In this document: piece by piece, positions 1 to 11,245 of the stretch | How positions within the stretch are numbered: position 1 is the stretch's first letter | How the letters are laid out: every line of letters starts with the position of its first letter | Origin: Chelonoidis abingdonii | Taxonomy: Eukaryota > Chordata > Testudines > Testudinidae | NCBI RefSeq assembly: GCF_003597395.2 | Contig: NC_133769.1 | Span: forward strand, 44,499,831-44,563,830 | Reading direction: 5' to 3' | DNA length: 64,000 bases | Notes under the pieces: model-generated | What the model saw: only the letters and a program-made list of their open reading frames with translations | Told to the model about the DNA's origin: nothing | Databases searched by the model: none | Made by a program: the position numbers and the translations under genes

Positions 1-343
1 AAGGGAAGTATGGAAAATATGGTGATTGAACAGGAGGTATGCAATATTTGCATGTAGACAGACTCCATAAAATTATAGTAATTAAATTACTATCACCTTA
101 TTCTAGGTGTTTAGATGGTTCAAAATGTGTAGTCATGAAACATGAAAAGGAAGAGAAAAGACAAGAGAAGATTTTTAGGGTAAACTTAGGGCCAGCTTCA
201 CCCAATTACCCGAGCTACTCATTTACTTGCACTATAGTAAATTAAGCCTATGCATACTTCGAAGGTCTAGAAGAAAGATTTGATTAGGTCAGTGAATTCA
301 TATATGCTTGATTGCAGAAGAAAATGTAGTGGCTTGGCTCTTT

Positions 344-397
344 AAAAAAAAAAAAAAAAAAGGCATACAAATTACTTTTTTTTTTTTTTTTTTTTTT
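344..397. repeat. Facing poly(A) and poly(T) runs
   Basis: An 18-base A run (344-361) is followed after 14 bases by a 22-base T run (376-397). The pair could fold as a hairpin. It is probably the tails of two degraded, oppositely oriented retroposons, but no body is recognisable. Confidence 0.8.
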
Positions 398-483
398 CTT
401 TGAAGAGAGACCTCCTGGGAAGAATTGTTGGTTTACAAACCATTCTACTACACTAAAGACTTTCTAACATTTTTTAGGAAGAA

Positions 484-690
484 GAGATAGCTCCGTGGTT
501 TGAGCATTGGCCTGCTAAACCCAGGATTGTGAGCTCAATCCTTGAAGGGCCCATTTAGGGATCAGGCAGGGGGGGATCTGTCAGGGACAGTACTTGGTCC
601 TGCTAGTGAAGGCAGGGCACTGGACTTGACCTTTCAAGGTCCTTTCCAGTTCTATGAGAGAGGAATATCTCCATATAGTAGTAGTAGTTT
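484..690 (+). repeat. tRNA-derived SINE (turtle type)
   Basis: The head resembles a tRNA with A- and B-box-like blocks: GATAGCTCCGTGGTTTGAGC and later TTGTGAGCTCAATCCTTG. The body and tail follow (TACTTGGTCCTGCTAGTGAA, then GACCTTTCAAGGTCC). The same head occurs at 23148, 56996 (antisense) and 62872 in this window, which shows a dispersed family. The tail resembles CR1 3' ends, as expected of cryptodire SINEs mobilised by CR1. Confidence 0.85.
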
Positions 691-799
691 TTTTTTATTA
701 TTATTCGCCATTACTTTGCTCTCCTATAATGCTTTCTCAGAGGCACTCGCAACTCATTATAAACACTGATGAATTAAACAACTTCTGAGGTAAACACCA

Positions 800-870
800 C
801 TATTCACATTTTGCAGACAAGGAAACTGAAACACAGATAGTTATTTGGTAGTGTCAGGATGTCAGTGCAG
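800..870 (-). repeat. Possible MIR fragment, antisense
   Basis: The stretch GCAGACAAGGAAACTGAAAC matches the reverse complement of the conserved MIR core. Only a short degraded piece remains. Confidence 0.4.
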
Positions 871-1185
871 ATGGCAGCTCTTTTGGGATGACTTTTTAAA
901 CCATGGTGGCCAAATAACACTGGTTTTATCCCATCTTTTCTTAGATTCTATGCATATTTGTGGCATACTCTGAATCTTGGTTATTTTTTAAATTGGTTGA
1001 AGATTTTAGGAATTCAAGAAAGATTATGCTTTTATTATGGTCTGACTAGTAGGGCTGCCTAGAAAACAAGAGTTCCATTTTGCAAAAACAATTGAGGTTT
1101 TAGCATTTGGTTTTGTTCTGTAGCAGAATGAAAACTAGGCCTAAATTTTTTTGTAGAAAAAATCAGACTCCACTCTGGAATAGGC

Positions 1186-1315
1186 TGTAGTCCAGTGATT
1201 AAGGCACTGACTTTGGATAACAGGGAATTGAATCTGGGTCTCCTGCTCTAAATTAGGCAGAGCAGGCACTTGAACCTGGTTTCTCACACCAAATTGAGTA
1301 ACCTAACCATTAAGC
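1186..1315. repeat. Inverted pair of tRNA-like halves
   Basis: One half reads TCCAGTGATTAAGGCACTGA and then GAATTGAATCTGGGTCTCCT. The other half, read on the minus strand, gives a similar 'aatggttaggttactc ... aaccaggttcaagt' order. The two meet head to head around 1250. A comparable arrangement lies at 37525-37720, so this is a dispersed palindromic repeat with tRNA-like arms rather than a tRNA gene. Confidence 0.55.
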
Positions 1316-1329
1316 TCGGCACGCTTGTT

Positions 1330-1490
1330 TTTTTTGCTGGTTTTGACCAGAAATTCCATCCTGGATCTGCAAGACATTTTTGACCAAAAAATTGTCAAAA
1401 CCATACATTTCCGCAGAATTTTGGTTTCGCAAATCAGCATTTTTTGATGAAAAAATGTTTCTTCTAAAAATTCCCAACTAGCTGTACTAA
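1330..1490 (-). repeat. Unclassified dispersed repeat, copy A
   Basis: On the minus strand it reads AGCTAGTTGGGAATTTTTAG, then AAACATTTTTTCATCA and AATGCTGATT. The same order occurs on the plus strand at 61090-61150 (GAGCTGGTTGGGAAAATTCC, AAACATTTTTTCATCA, TTTGCTGATT). The two copies define a repeat family from this window alone. I cannot assign its class. Confidence 0.65.
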
Positions 1491-2169
1491 TCACACAGCA
1501 CACTCCAGTTTGCAATTAGGTACACCTTAATTGTTGTTGTAGGGACCTGTAACTAAAGTCTGCCTATTGAGTCTTCTGGATTAGTCTTTGGACATCTTGA
1601 GTGTAGTGTTCTGGATGCATTAGGACCATCTAGTATTCCACAACCATCCTCCTTAATGGTGTCTCCTGTATCATCCTCTCAAATTGTTGTGCTATGCATT
1701 TATCTGACAGATGAAACATGAGGCAGAGGCTAGAGTACTGGTGACTTGACAGGCTTCAGCATCAGAGTATTTAAAGTGCATCAGCGTAGCATACAACGCT
1801 TTCTTCTCTGTTAAATACATGATATTTCTTTACTTTTCTAGGTGGTGAGCATTTGCCATTTTCTGGAAACAATTAAGTATTTCTCATTATGACAAGTTAA
1901 CCTAACTTGGGATCTGAGATCACTTGGATTTAGATTGGGTTGACTGTGCACATGGGTTTGTGTGCAGGTCCAAGTCTAGATGGGACATGTGTCACTAGTC
2001 TGTTTTTACCAGTTTAGCTCACTAATACGTTATATTGGATGTTCTGTCAGACTTCAAAGCAATTACTGTTTACACAGCTAGTAAAATCAAACTAAGAGTT
2101 ATTGGGGTGCATTGCTGGTGGGGAATGTCAGTGCAACCCTAAACACTCTTTATATTAGTAATAGCTTTA

Positions 2170-2433
2170 GGGCTAATCTACACTGGCAATGTTAAAGCAT
2201 TTTAATGTGCCTTGTGTATTCGCAGGAGAGCATTGGGAGAGAGCTCTCCCAGCACCCTTTTTTTTTTTTTAAAAAAAAAAAAAAACCTCCATGAGGGGCA
2301 TAGCTATCAGTGCTGGGAGTGCGGATTCCAGCGCTGGTGCACTGTCTACATTGGCGCTTCTAAAACTTGCTGTGCTCAGAGATTCTTTTCACACCCCTGA
2401 GCGAGAAGCTTGCAGCATCGTGTAGGCAAGCCC
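2170..2433. mobile_element. PIF/Harbinger-like MITE, 264 bp
   Basis: It is flanked by TTA (2167-2169 and 2434-2436). The terminal inverted repeats are GGGCTAATCTACAC and, on the minus strand at the right end, GGGCTTGCCTACAC. The interior has 'gagagctctcccagc' and a T11/A15 tract that can fold back. Length, TTA duplication and TIRs fit a non-autonomous PIF/Harbinger element. No transposase is present. Confidence 0.75.
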
Positions 2434-2436
2434 TTA

Positions 2437-4140
2437 AACAGTACTGCTGGGGAGAACATGGTGATGGCATCTAAAATATATGGGTTTGTTATCTGGGACC
2501 TCATCATTGTTTGATATTAACTCTTGTGCTAAACTTTCAGCTGTAAAGGTCTAACAGTCCTCTTTGGGACAGATTTATTAGAGAAAGTGATGTGTGGTGT
2601 CACTTGGAGGGTTTCATCCTATGCTAGCATAGACACAAAGATAGCTTTTTGTTTATCTCTTCCAGGTGATAACGGTAGAGTGTCCATGTTGAGGTCTTAC
2701 ATTTGTTGGTAAATTTGGTACTGTTGACCCTTTCAGGATGGTATGGCCTAGTGTGGCTGTTATCTTGGAAGATGTCTTTGTAAGTGCTCTTACACTTAGC
2801 ACGTTCTGCTACCTGTCTTGTTACTCAACATGTATTGTTGACCAGTAAGGAGATATAGCAAGGTGATTTTGGCTTCAGAACAGTGGGTATGCAGATTGCA
2901 AGCAGGTTTGTCTTTTACTGGACCCAGCCCAGACACTATTGGTGCGTGACAGAGGATGGATGACAGTAAAGTAGAGGAATCTCAGTCCATACAAGAGAGC
3001 AGATCTTGTTCAGATAAGCATCTAAAGAGGATGATCCTGGCAATGTCTGCCCCATCATTAACAACAAATGAGTTTACCTGTCATTAAGAGTTGGGTTTAA
3101 AGGTTCTCATGTGGTCTGACTACTTCTGGTGGTTTTGATCTATAAAAATACCTGTTTTGTTAGAAACTGGCATTATATTAATGGCTTTTATGAAAGAAGT
3201 GGTCATAGCCTTTCAGGTTAGACTGTCATAATACTCTCTTAGTAGACCTACATTTGAGATTATTTGGGAGCTTCATCTGTACCAAATGTGACTGCCTGCT
3301 TGTTCGTGTTTGGAATACTATGTTGGCTTTTTGTTTGCTTCCAGGGGCAATTCACGGTGCTGAAACAGAATTGCTTTTGGTCCTTGTTTGCACACCATCA
3401 CATTTGCCCTCCCTGTGTGCCGCCACAACAGTTGAGACTACCTGATGAGTTCATGCTAACAATATTGCGTTCACCTAAATTCATGTGTCCATTTAACAAA
3501 TGGAAACATAAAATTGCACTGCTAGGTAACTTCACTACGTGCTTGTTCAACTTATCATTTTAACAATAGATCTAAAGCTTATTTTTGTTCTGAACTGATC
3601 ATCTTTTTTCAGTGAATGTTGCTAGTCTTGGTTTTTTGTCTTTTAGACAAAGCTACTGTTATGGTTTTTATTTATATATTGTATTTTAGCTAGTCTCTAG
3701 TGACTTCCTGTCTATGGCTTTGTTATAAATTCAGTTTACTGATTATCGCCTATCTTCTATAGTCACAGTTGGGCTTGATGGAAGACATTTTGGTGATCCT
3801 AGGCAGAGATTAATAAAAGTTAGCAAGGCAGGTTATAAACATTACTACTGAAATCAAGTGCATTTATTCACAAGCCTGTAAGAAAGTGGTGGGTAGGGTT
3901 GGGGTGTGTGTGTATGTGTTTGGGGGAGGTTGATCCAAAAGTTGGGGCCACAGTGTGTTAAGCTGTATGTCTTGAACTGCAACTTTACGTTCCAGAGTAG
4001 GACAGCAGCACAGAAGAGACACTGTCTCTCCCACTTAGGTCTAGAAGTCTGACTTTTATATGCAGAAAAAGCGTTGTTTTGATGCAGGTGGGACGTGGAG
4101 TTTTTATTAGCATGGGGGGAGGGGCCTCAGAAAAAGGTTG
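2437..4140. other. Intron sequence, nothing recognised
   Basis: AT-rich sequence with a short TG-rich tract near 3905-3925. Overlapping frames around 3254-3563 are open but show no domain or flanking splice logic. The GGTTGAGAACC motif near 4137 resembles a hAT terminal repeat, but I could not find its partner. Confidence 0.5.
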
Positions 4141-4144
4141 AGAA

Positions 4145-4235
4145 CCCCCAATCTAGACCATCTCTGACAGGTGTTTGCCTAGCCTGCTCTTAACAGTCTC
4201 CAGTGATGGAGATTCCACAACCTTCCTAGTCAATT
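4145..4235 (-). repeat. CR1 3'-region fragment, antisense
   Basis: The plus strand reads CATCTCTGACAGGTGTTTGC, then GATGGAGATTCCACAACC. This is the reverse complement of the conserved segment near the CR1 3' end that is also seen in sense at 30640-30720. Confidence 0.75.
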
Positions 4236-5411
4236 AACAAATATTTAAATTGACTGTAGATTTCAGAGTTAACAACTCATTGAGATGAATTGTGTAATTA
4301 AGAACTCTTATAGTAGTTTTGTGCTGTCTGGTCAAACTCTAAGACAACTTTCCATGGGCTTATGTTCAGTTCGTGTTTGGGAGATTTCCTTTGCAACCAA
4401 AAGAACTAAAAGCCTTTTAAAATGATACCTTAAGTTCCTCTCTCTCAGCTGCAGGTGTGGGTTCTGTGCTTACTCCACAGCCATAGAATATGTAGGGCCC
4501 TTCCTACATATATTTCAAAACTTGCTAATAGATTGAACCTGTGCATTCAAGGGTTTGTTACAAGGCATTAAAGCACCTTACATTTTCTTCATTTTCTGTC
4601 CAGATAGAAATCAACAGTCTGCAGAAAAGAAACTTCATTATAAATTAATACTGACAATTTCAAAATCACAGTTCTTATGTGCCTTTAATGAAAAGTTAAT
4701 ACCGTTAAAATTACATGGGAGGGATGAGAGCAACAATATATAATTGTTTGGATCATTAGAGCTAGTTGGAATAATTCAAATAGCAGATTTTAACAAAATA
4801 ATGTTAATTTAAAATCACAGGTGCTGTTACGTTTGACTGAACTTCTGATGGAACACTGCCTGCCAAGCAGATTTCAAAACCTGTCTAATTTCCTGACAGT
4901 TTCTCTTCCCTCTTCATCCCTCTGGAAAGGGCTCCTCAGCAACATACATTATGGGCTGCTAGGGAGCCTGAGCTGTCCTGAAGCCAGGGTTTCCAGGTTC
5001 ACTGCTCTGGAGCACGGTTTCCACTCCTTTTTTTGCAGAGAATTCTGAAATTTGAGTTTTGTTCCAAAGCAGAACTAAACCCTGTTTTGACACACTGAAA
5101 CAGAATTATCTTTCTCCATCCAGCTGTAGTCATGAAGCTAGAATGATTGTTTAATATGTACATTTGTGACACCTTTTCTCAGCACTCTCATATCAGTGCA
5201 GTATTTAATGTTAAAGTACTAAGTGCTAATCATAAAATAATTTGAAGCATTTAAGTTCTTTCTTCTCTCTGATGTTCCATATCTTTAGATACCTGGAAGT
5301 GGCTTCAACATAGTTTAAACTCAAGCAAGCTAGTATTGATACTTTGCTTCTAATCTTCATTCTTATAAGCATTTAGAGGAACATGAGCACTCTGTTTTCA
5401 TGGTAGTACAA

Positions 5412-5470
5412 CACCTAATATAGTGGGGCCCCATTCCTGATTAGTCTCTGGGGCTCTATAAATGATGGGG
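5412..5470 (+). repeat. Old amniote repeat tail
   Basis: The order 'cacctaatatagtggggccc ... tctggggctctataaatgat' matches the 3' tail of the family also seen at 34925, 60390 and 62205 (inverted). It is an ancient, degraded copy. Confidence 0.5.
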
Positions 5471-5639
5471 TGCATTTCCACCCATACTGTTGGAGCAGTG
5501 CATTGAATCTGACAGACATCTTGTCAGTTTTGTCTTTTTACTCTTGCCAGTGTCATAACTGTCCTTGACATAGGAAAAGTTCTGAAGAGGAATTGCTCCT
5601 GCAAACCAGGAGGAAACAGAAAACGAGGGAGACCTAAGT

Positions 5640-6560
5640 AACTGACACATGTAGCAGAGCGGGACTGGGGCTCAACCCTCCTTGAGGGCGGAGGGGAGCC
5701 ATACCAGCTCACCGCACTCCGTCGGTCCGAGGCCCGTCCCTTGCTGCGGGGCTGAGTGAACCAACAGCAGTTAGTAAGTGGCTCAGGCCCTCTGGTGCAG
5801 GGCTGAGCAAATGACTGGCCCCTAGACACCCAGGCCTTGGGTCAGGGCGGGGCCGTCACACAGTCTGAGCTCAGGCCTTTCAGCAGGGGCTGAGCGAATA
5901 ACCACTGTGAATGGCCTCGGGCCAGGGGAGGGGGAGTCTGCCACCCTTGAAGGGGTGGCAGGGGGAACGCAGGCCCTCCCACTCCACTGTGTTCCAGCCC
6001 AGGGCCCTAGCAGCGGTCAATGGGGAATCCTGACCGAAACACACTGACATTGGCTCAGGTGAGTCTGCAGCCTCACAGGAGTCGGCTGCCCCCGGGCCAC
6101 TTCCAACCTCCCCCTCACTGGGTACCTGCCCTCTGCCAGTGTCGTCTGGGGGGTCCCAAACCATGGGTTCCTCAGGGTGTCCGGCGTCGGGAGGTCCCGT
6201 CCACTCGTCGGGGTACTGGCCCCAAGGGAGGTCAGGCCAGTACCCCTCCGGATACTGAGCACAGGGTAGGCCGGGAGCTCGGGCCCCAGCGTCTGCCTTC
6301 TCCGGCAGTCCTCTCCTAACTGAGTGCTGGGGCCGGGCTTATGTACTTCCTGTCCCGCCCCTTGACTTCCGGGGGGCGGGGACAGGCAGCGGTGGCCTGG
6401 GACTTCCTGTCCCGCCCCTTGACTTCCGGGGGTGCAGGGACAGGCGGCGGGGCCTCTGCCCGTGGCCACGCCTTTTCTGGCCTATTCCCCTCAGGAGCAC
6501 GGGGGAGTGGGGCCCCCTCGCTACATAGCGGCTTCCATGTGTCACAGTTTCAGGGCTGGC
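5640..6560. repeat. GC- and CpG-rich unclassified element
   Basis: About 900 bp of markedly GC-rich sequence sits in AT-rich intron. Many overlapping frames are open on both strands, which is expected from low stop density. No protein domain is recognisable. The composition and the internal 57-bp duplication suggest a foreign interspersed element, possibly an LTR-retroelement leader on the minus strand, but I cannot classify it. A CpG-island promoter is the alternative. Confidence 0.5.
6345..6456. repeat. Two-copy 57-bp tandem repeat
   Basis: Units start at 6345 and 6402. Both begin ACTTCCTGTCCCGCCCCTTG, followed by ACTTCCGGGGG and a GGGACAGGC block. The ACTTCC/TTCCGG steps resemble ETS-type sites and CCCGCCCC resembles an Sp1 site, so the unit could act as a promoter module. 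The repeat is seen directly; the role is inferred. Confidence 0.75.
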
Positions 6561-8215
6561 TGCATCTGTTATCTTTTTGATCAGTTGGGGTACTTCCCCC
6601 AGGTGTCTATCCTTGTGACTTTACCTTTCCTGGCATGAAATACCACAATTCTCCCATTCTTACACAGGGTACTGGAGCCCAGGCCCTGGTGCATCAATCT
6701 TGCTTACCCAGCAAATTCCGTACTTGCATTTCTTCCCATTGTGAATAGTGAATACAGTGAACAAGCAGCCTTTTTAAAACCAAAGTATTTAATTTTAATA
6801 GTAGAAACAAAGTACTTGCAAGGAAAAAATTTTAAAACAATAAATAGTCTAACTACGCATCTGTTTTACCTAAAGCCCTACGATCTTGTTATGGTAGCCT
6901 TGGCAGGCCTCACTTCTTCAGACACCCTTGTGAAACTAGGCTTTCCCCAAATATCTCCCTTTCTGAGACGGAGACCCTCTTGTCAGTTCCCGGACTTCTG
7001 GCTCAGTTTGTCAAAACCAGGTCTGTAGGCTCAATGGCAGGCTGAGTCAAGCTCCTTGGAGCCAGAGGCTCTGTTGTTGTCCCATAATGACCCTCAAGTG
7101 TTTGCTAAGGGGTAGCTTATCCTTAGCTTTTTCTTCATCCTTTCTGCTTGTTTTCTTTACAGCCTGCTAGTAAACTAAACCAACAAATGACTGGTCAGAC
7201 CATGCTTTAAAGTTGCGTCTAAAGATCATGACTATTCTTAATGTACATGGCATGTTCCCTTGTGAGATAGCCAGAGTGGAACATTAAATCCTAGTGAAAG
7301 CCAGCATGACAGGTACTCTTGCATTCACGTGGATAATGTCCTACTGTCAATTCAGGGATGTCTGACAGTTGGGAATGGACATCCAAATTGGTTCAAGCAC
7401 ATATGCATCCAACTTGATATATGGGGGCCAACACCGAGGGACACCACACCCAGATAACTTGATTTCTCCAGAAATAGCAGTTGCACATAAACTTCTAGAG
7501 ATGAGAGTAGTCCTGTATGGTTTAATGACCTTCAGAGATCTGGAATCTCCAGCTGAAACTCTTTGTTTTTACATAACAAGGAATTTACCAGTTCTTGCCT
7601 ACTGGATCAGGAAGCACTGCAGATCTATGTCACAAAATATTCCTTGTTGCTATATTCTTGACAATGAAGAAGAACATTCGTGTGACAGATGTCGATACCC
7701 TTGAAAACCCTTATTGAATTAAGTTTAAGTATCTTTGGAGTCCAGTGCAAAGGTTCTGTATTATTGTGGGACTGGAAAATCAGAGGACTATATTGAACAA
7801 TGTGGCAGACAAGAATGGTTTTTTGGGATAATACGTGTGAAGTGGATTTCTTGGGAAGTATCTAATAGTAGGTGAAAACCAACCTTTTGATGCTGACTCC
7901 TGAGGAAAGGACCGTTGTTTACTGATTACCCATTCCCAGAACCTGAAAATCATAAGCGAAGGCTGAATAAAGGAAAGACTAACCTACGTATGGGTATGCT
8001 TGCTCTGAGTTAAATCTGTTATGAACTTGTAACCACAGAAAAACCTGCTGGTGGGGTTTGCAGGACTGACCCTTACTGAGGACCTTGTTGGAATTGGGGG
8101 TGATCTCTGTTAAGCTTATTAGCATTCATGCAAGTTCTTTACTTGTTTTAATGTCTTTTTCTGTAATGCTTTCACCTTAAGAATAACTGTGCTTGTTTAG
8201 AAAGAGCTATGTGGT
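6560..8215. other. Intron sequence with one unexplained open frame
   Basis: The only long frame is 7369-7704 (+), 111 codons, with several Cys near its end (CCYILDNEEEHSCDRC). I recognise no domain, and no exon-like boundaries were found. It could be chance or part of an old repeat. The part just before 8218 reads through into 8663 once the inserted element is removed, so 8000-8900 is probably a larger interspersed repeat of unknown class. Confidence 0.4.
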
Positions 8216-8227
8216 AGCTTATAACTG

Positions 8228-8662
8228 AGGCTCAGATTTTGTCAGGGATTTTTTTAGTAAAAATAAGGGACAAGTCACAGGCAATAAACAAAAATTCATG
8301 GAAGCCCATGACCTAAAAAGATCCCTGACAAAATGGGGAGGGAGAAGGGTCCAGCACCCACAGTGGTTGGGGGCTCTGGGATCCTCTCTCACCTTCCCCT
8401 TCCCCAGCAGCTGGTGTCTCTGGGGTCCCCTTGTTCCCCCTACACACATGCAACAGCTGCAGAGGGGCCCCTCACTGCCTGCTGTCACTGGGAGCTCCGG
8501 GGTCCCCTGCTGCCTGGCTAGGAGCTGCTGGGGGCCCACTGTCAGCAGTGGCCGAGAGCTGCAGGGCTGCCTGCTGATAGCTCCAGCCCCAGGGCAGAAA
8601 ATGTCACGGAGGGCTCTGGAAGTCACAGATTCTGTGATCTCCATGACGTAATCATAGCCTTA
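8228..8662. mobile_element. Probable DNA transposon, 435 bp, with ~10-bp duplication
   Basis: Flanks CTTATAACTG (8218-8227) and CTTATAATTG (8663-8672) differ at one base and read as a target-site duplication. The ends are loosely inverted (AGGCTCAGATTTTGTCA at the left; ATAGCCTTA, preceded by TGACGTAATC, at the right). The middle is GC-rich. It could be a hAT-like non-autonomous element; no transposase is present. Confidence 0.55.
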
Positions 8663-9185
8663 CTTATAATTGTGGGCAATTACACTGTTGATAGCCTCTG
8701 GACAAAGCAAAGTACAGATGCTGGCCTGTTCTATGGGTCGGATTTGCTGGGAATAAGACAGTATGGGCAGAGAAATGTGTGGCCTGGAAAACCCCCAGTT
8801 AAGAGTGGGAGTGACGTGGTTCTCTGCCCAAGAAGTGCGATGGCTGAGAAACTTAGGGGCTGTTCATGGTTGTGGGAAGAAATACTGGTGCAGTTTCCCT
8901 GAACTATAACAGATATCAGAGAAGCTGAATTGGTTCATAATAAATCCTTGCAAGAGATTCCTGAGTCAGAGAAGCAGATCAGATTTTCCCCCAGTGGATA
9001 ATGGCCATGCCACTTCTGTCTGTAGAGGGCTCCCCTATCTATTGTATATGCTATTCTAGAACATCCCTCCTTGCCATAGCATCTGAGTGTCTTCAAATAG
9101 TGCATTAAGTGATGCAACTAACATCAGTCACATGTGTTTTGTTTTCTTTCATTCTCTCCCTAGTAGGCAGAGTCCACTCTGTTTT
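8663..9185. other. Probable interspersed repeat continuation, then plain intron
   Basis: Up to about 8910 the sequence appears to be the right part of the repeat interrupted at 8228. From there to 9185 I recognise nothing. Confidence 0.4.
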
Positions 9186-9422
9186 TTGCCGCCCCAAGCA
9201 CGGCAGTCAGGTGGCCTTTGGCAGCACACATGCAAGTGGTCCGCTGGTCACACAGATTTGGCGGCATCTCTGTGGGTGATCTGCTGGTCCCGTACCGAAG
9301 TTACGGGGTCGGTGGACACCTCACAGGTATGCCGTCGAACACTGTCGGACTGCCGCCCTCACGGTGACCGGCACGCCGCCCCAGGTATGCGCTTGCTGCG
9401 CTGGTGCCTGGAGCCACCCCTG
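9186..9422 (-). mobile_element. GC-rich hAT-like MITE
   Basis: On the minus strand the right end reads CAGGGGTGGCTCCAGGCACC, typical of hAT termini. The inside is a series of GC-rich partial inverted repeats ('tgccgccccaagcacggcag ... gccgccccaggtatgcgc'). The left end is degraded and I did not find an 8-bp duplication. Confidence 0.55.
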
Positions 9423-9536
9423 CTAGCAGGAGAATTGTATGTGCAATATAGTTTTCTTTTGGTAAGTTTGGTCGATTTTTTTAAAATGTATATGCTGCTA
9501 TTTGTTGGACAGAGAAATCAGGTCAAAGAAAAAATA

Positions 9537-9598
9537 ACAGGAGTACTTGTGGCATCTTAGAGACTAAGAAATTTATTTGAGCATAAGCTTTCGTGGTC
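9537..9598 (+). repeat. Penelope-like element end
   Basis: It reads ACAGGAGTACTTGTGGCATC, TTAGAGACTAAGAAATTTAT and TTGAGCATAAGCTTTCGTGG. The same block occurs at 34690-34760. I recognise this as the terminal segment of reptile Penelope-like retroelements; assignment is from memory. Confidence 0.6.
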
Positions 9599-9599
9599 A

Positions 9600-10450
9600 A
9601 AGAAATGTGCCTTGCACTTGAAGTGGAAAGTGATGATGTTTATAATCCTACCTTAGTTCATGTAGGAGTTGATTTCACAGTCTTGGACCAGCTCCTGAGA
9701 AAGCTCTGCACAGATGAGCGTTACTTTATGGTAGAATGTTCCTTTCCACCTGAGAAACTGAGTTGTTGATCACTGTCCTCGTTCCCGTGTATTAAGGGTT
9801 CTTTTGGCTATCCCGAGCCATGACACTTCAGTGTCTGGAAGATCAGGGCTAAGACTTTGAACTTGATATTCTATAAGAAGCCAATGTAGAGGGGAAAAAC
9901 AGGTTTAGTGTACTTGCAGGAGCAGTATCCTGTGTTGCTTAGAAGACACTGCAGAAGTATGTCCTAGCTATAGCTTCCTAAAGGCTGATGGCTTCGTAAC
10001 CTCATATGTTGCATTGCTGTAGTCCAGATAAGAGGTTAAAGAGGCATTGCATAACTGAGTTCAAGTCATTATTGGGATCTTATAGCTAGTCACAGATGGT
10101 AGAAGGTGTTACTTATTACCCTGGGATAGAGGGAATTCTCAGTTTGTCCATTTTATGTTTACTGTGTACTAGTCAAACAATGCAAAGCAGACTAAGTGGA
10201 CCCAAGACTTCAACCTGGGCTATGATTTTGTTTGACATTTTGGAAGCAGTGTACCAGGAAGGCCAAGGGGAATAGGATTGTTTGTACTTTACCACTCCTG
10301 TATGATCCCCTTACTTGTCTCACACAGCCTGACTGAGTCTAACTTAAGTATGTGTGGCTGCTAGCTCAACCTTTCATGAGTGAGGTAGTGGCAGGTGACT
10401 TCTTTTTTCTGCAGCCCCTTGTCACATTGAATCTCCTATTAAAAAGCTTC
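9600..10450. other. Intron sequence, nothing firmly recognised
   Basis: Degenerate sequence, possibly old LINE 3' material near 9800-10140. I cannot support any gene or named family here. Confidence 0.4.
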
Positions 10451-10452
10451 TT

Positions 10453-11245
10453 GTGGTGGGTAGTGTCATATCCAGTGATGGATCACTGGATAATGAGATC
10501 AATGCACGAATATCCAAAGCAAGCCAGGCACTTGGCTGTCTGTGTGTCGAAGTTTTAAACCACCACAACATCCGGATGTCAACAAAACTGCTTGTGTACA
10601 GAGCTACTGTTCTTTCATCTCTTTTGTATGGGTGTGAAACATGGACACTATATAGGCGTCACATCAAGCAGCTCAAAGCATTCCACATGCGTTGCCTCCG
10701 CAACATCTTGAAGATCCGCTGGCAAGACAAAGTGCCCAATCTTGAGGTCCTCGAGAGAGTCCAGATGACAAGCATCGAAATGATGATCATGAATGCACAG
10801 GTACATCAGACCGGTCGTGTCAGCTGCATGGATGCCAACAGAATCCCCCTGCAGCTTCTCTATGGTGAGCTCTCCCAGGGCATCTGGCATATAGGTCGTC
10901 CATGAAAATGTTACAAGGATACCATCAAAGCCAATCTGCAGTATAGCAGTGTCAAACCCAGGGACCTTGAAGACGCCAGCGACAGAACACAGTGGCGTGC
11001 AACAGTCAGAAATAACAGCCTTCGAGGAAGACTGCTGCTAGTGTCTACAAGAGGCACGCGAATGACATCACAGAACACCAGCAGTGCACAACCCATTGAC
11101 TGCGTACTTCCCATGCACCATCTGCAGCCAAATGTGCACCTTTAGAATTGCACCTTTATAGCCATCAGAGGGCATACCATGAGACCAACAATAGATGATT
11201 TGTTATCGTCGGATCGATAGCCTACCAAGAAGAAGAAGAAGAGAG
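10453..11245 (+). pseudogene. Non-LTR retrotransposon, RT C-terminal fragment and 3' end
   Basis: A 150-codon frame (10453-10905) starts SVISSDGSLDNEINARISKA and continues with LLYGCETWTLYRRHIKQLKA, then a WQDKVPNLEVLERVQ segment and LLYGELSQG. These are hallmarks of the region after the reverse-transcriptase domain in a non-LTR LINE. Similar but shifted coding continues to about 11110, followed by a 3' UTR ending in an (AAG)n tail at 11229-11240. The N-terminal endonuclease and RT core are missing (5' truncation). The exact clade is uncertain. It is in the same orientation as WASL and not part of it. Confidence 0.75.

Noticed and set aside
5524..6545. Long open frames on both strands (up to 150 codons) as a gene in intron 1
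   Set aside because: Codon content follows GC richness and internal repeats; no domain or splice structure was found.
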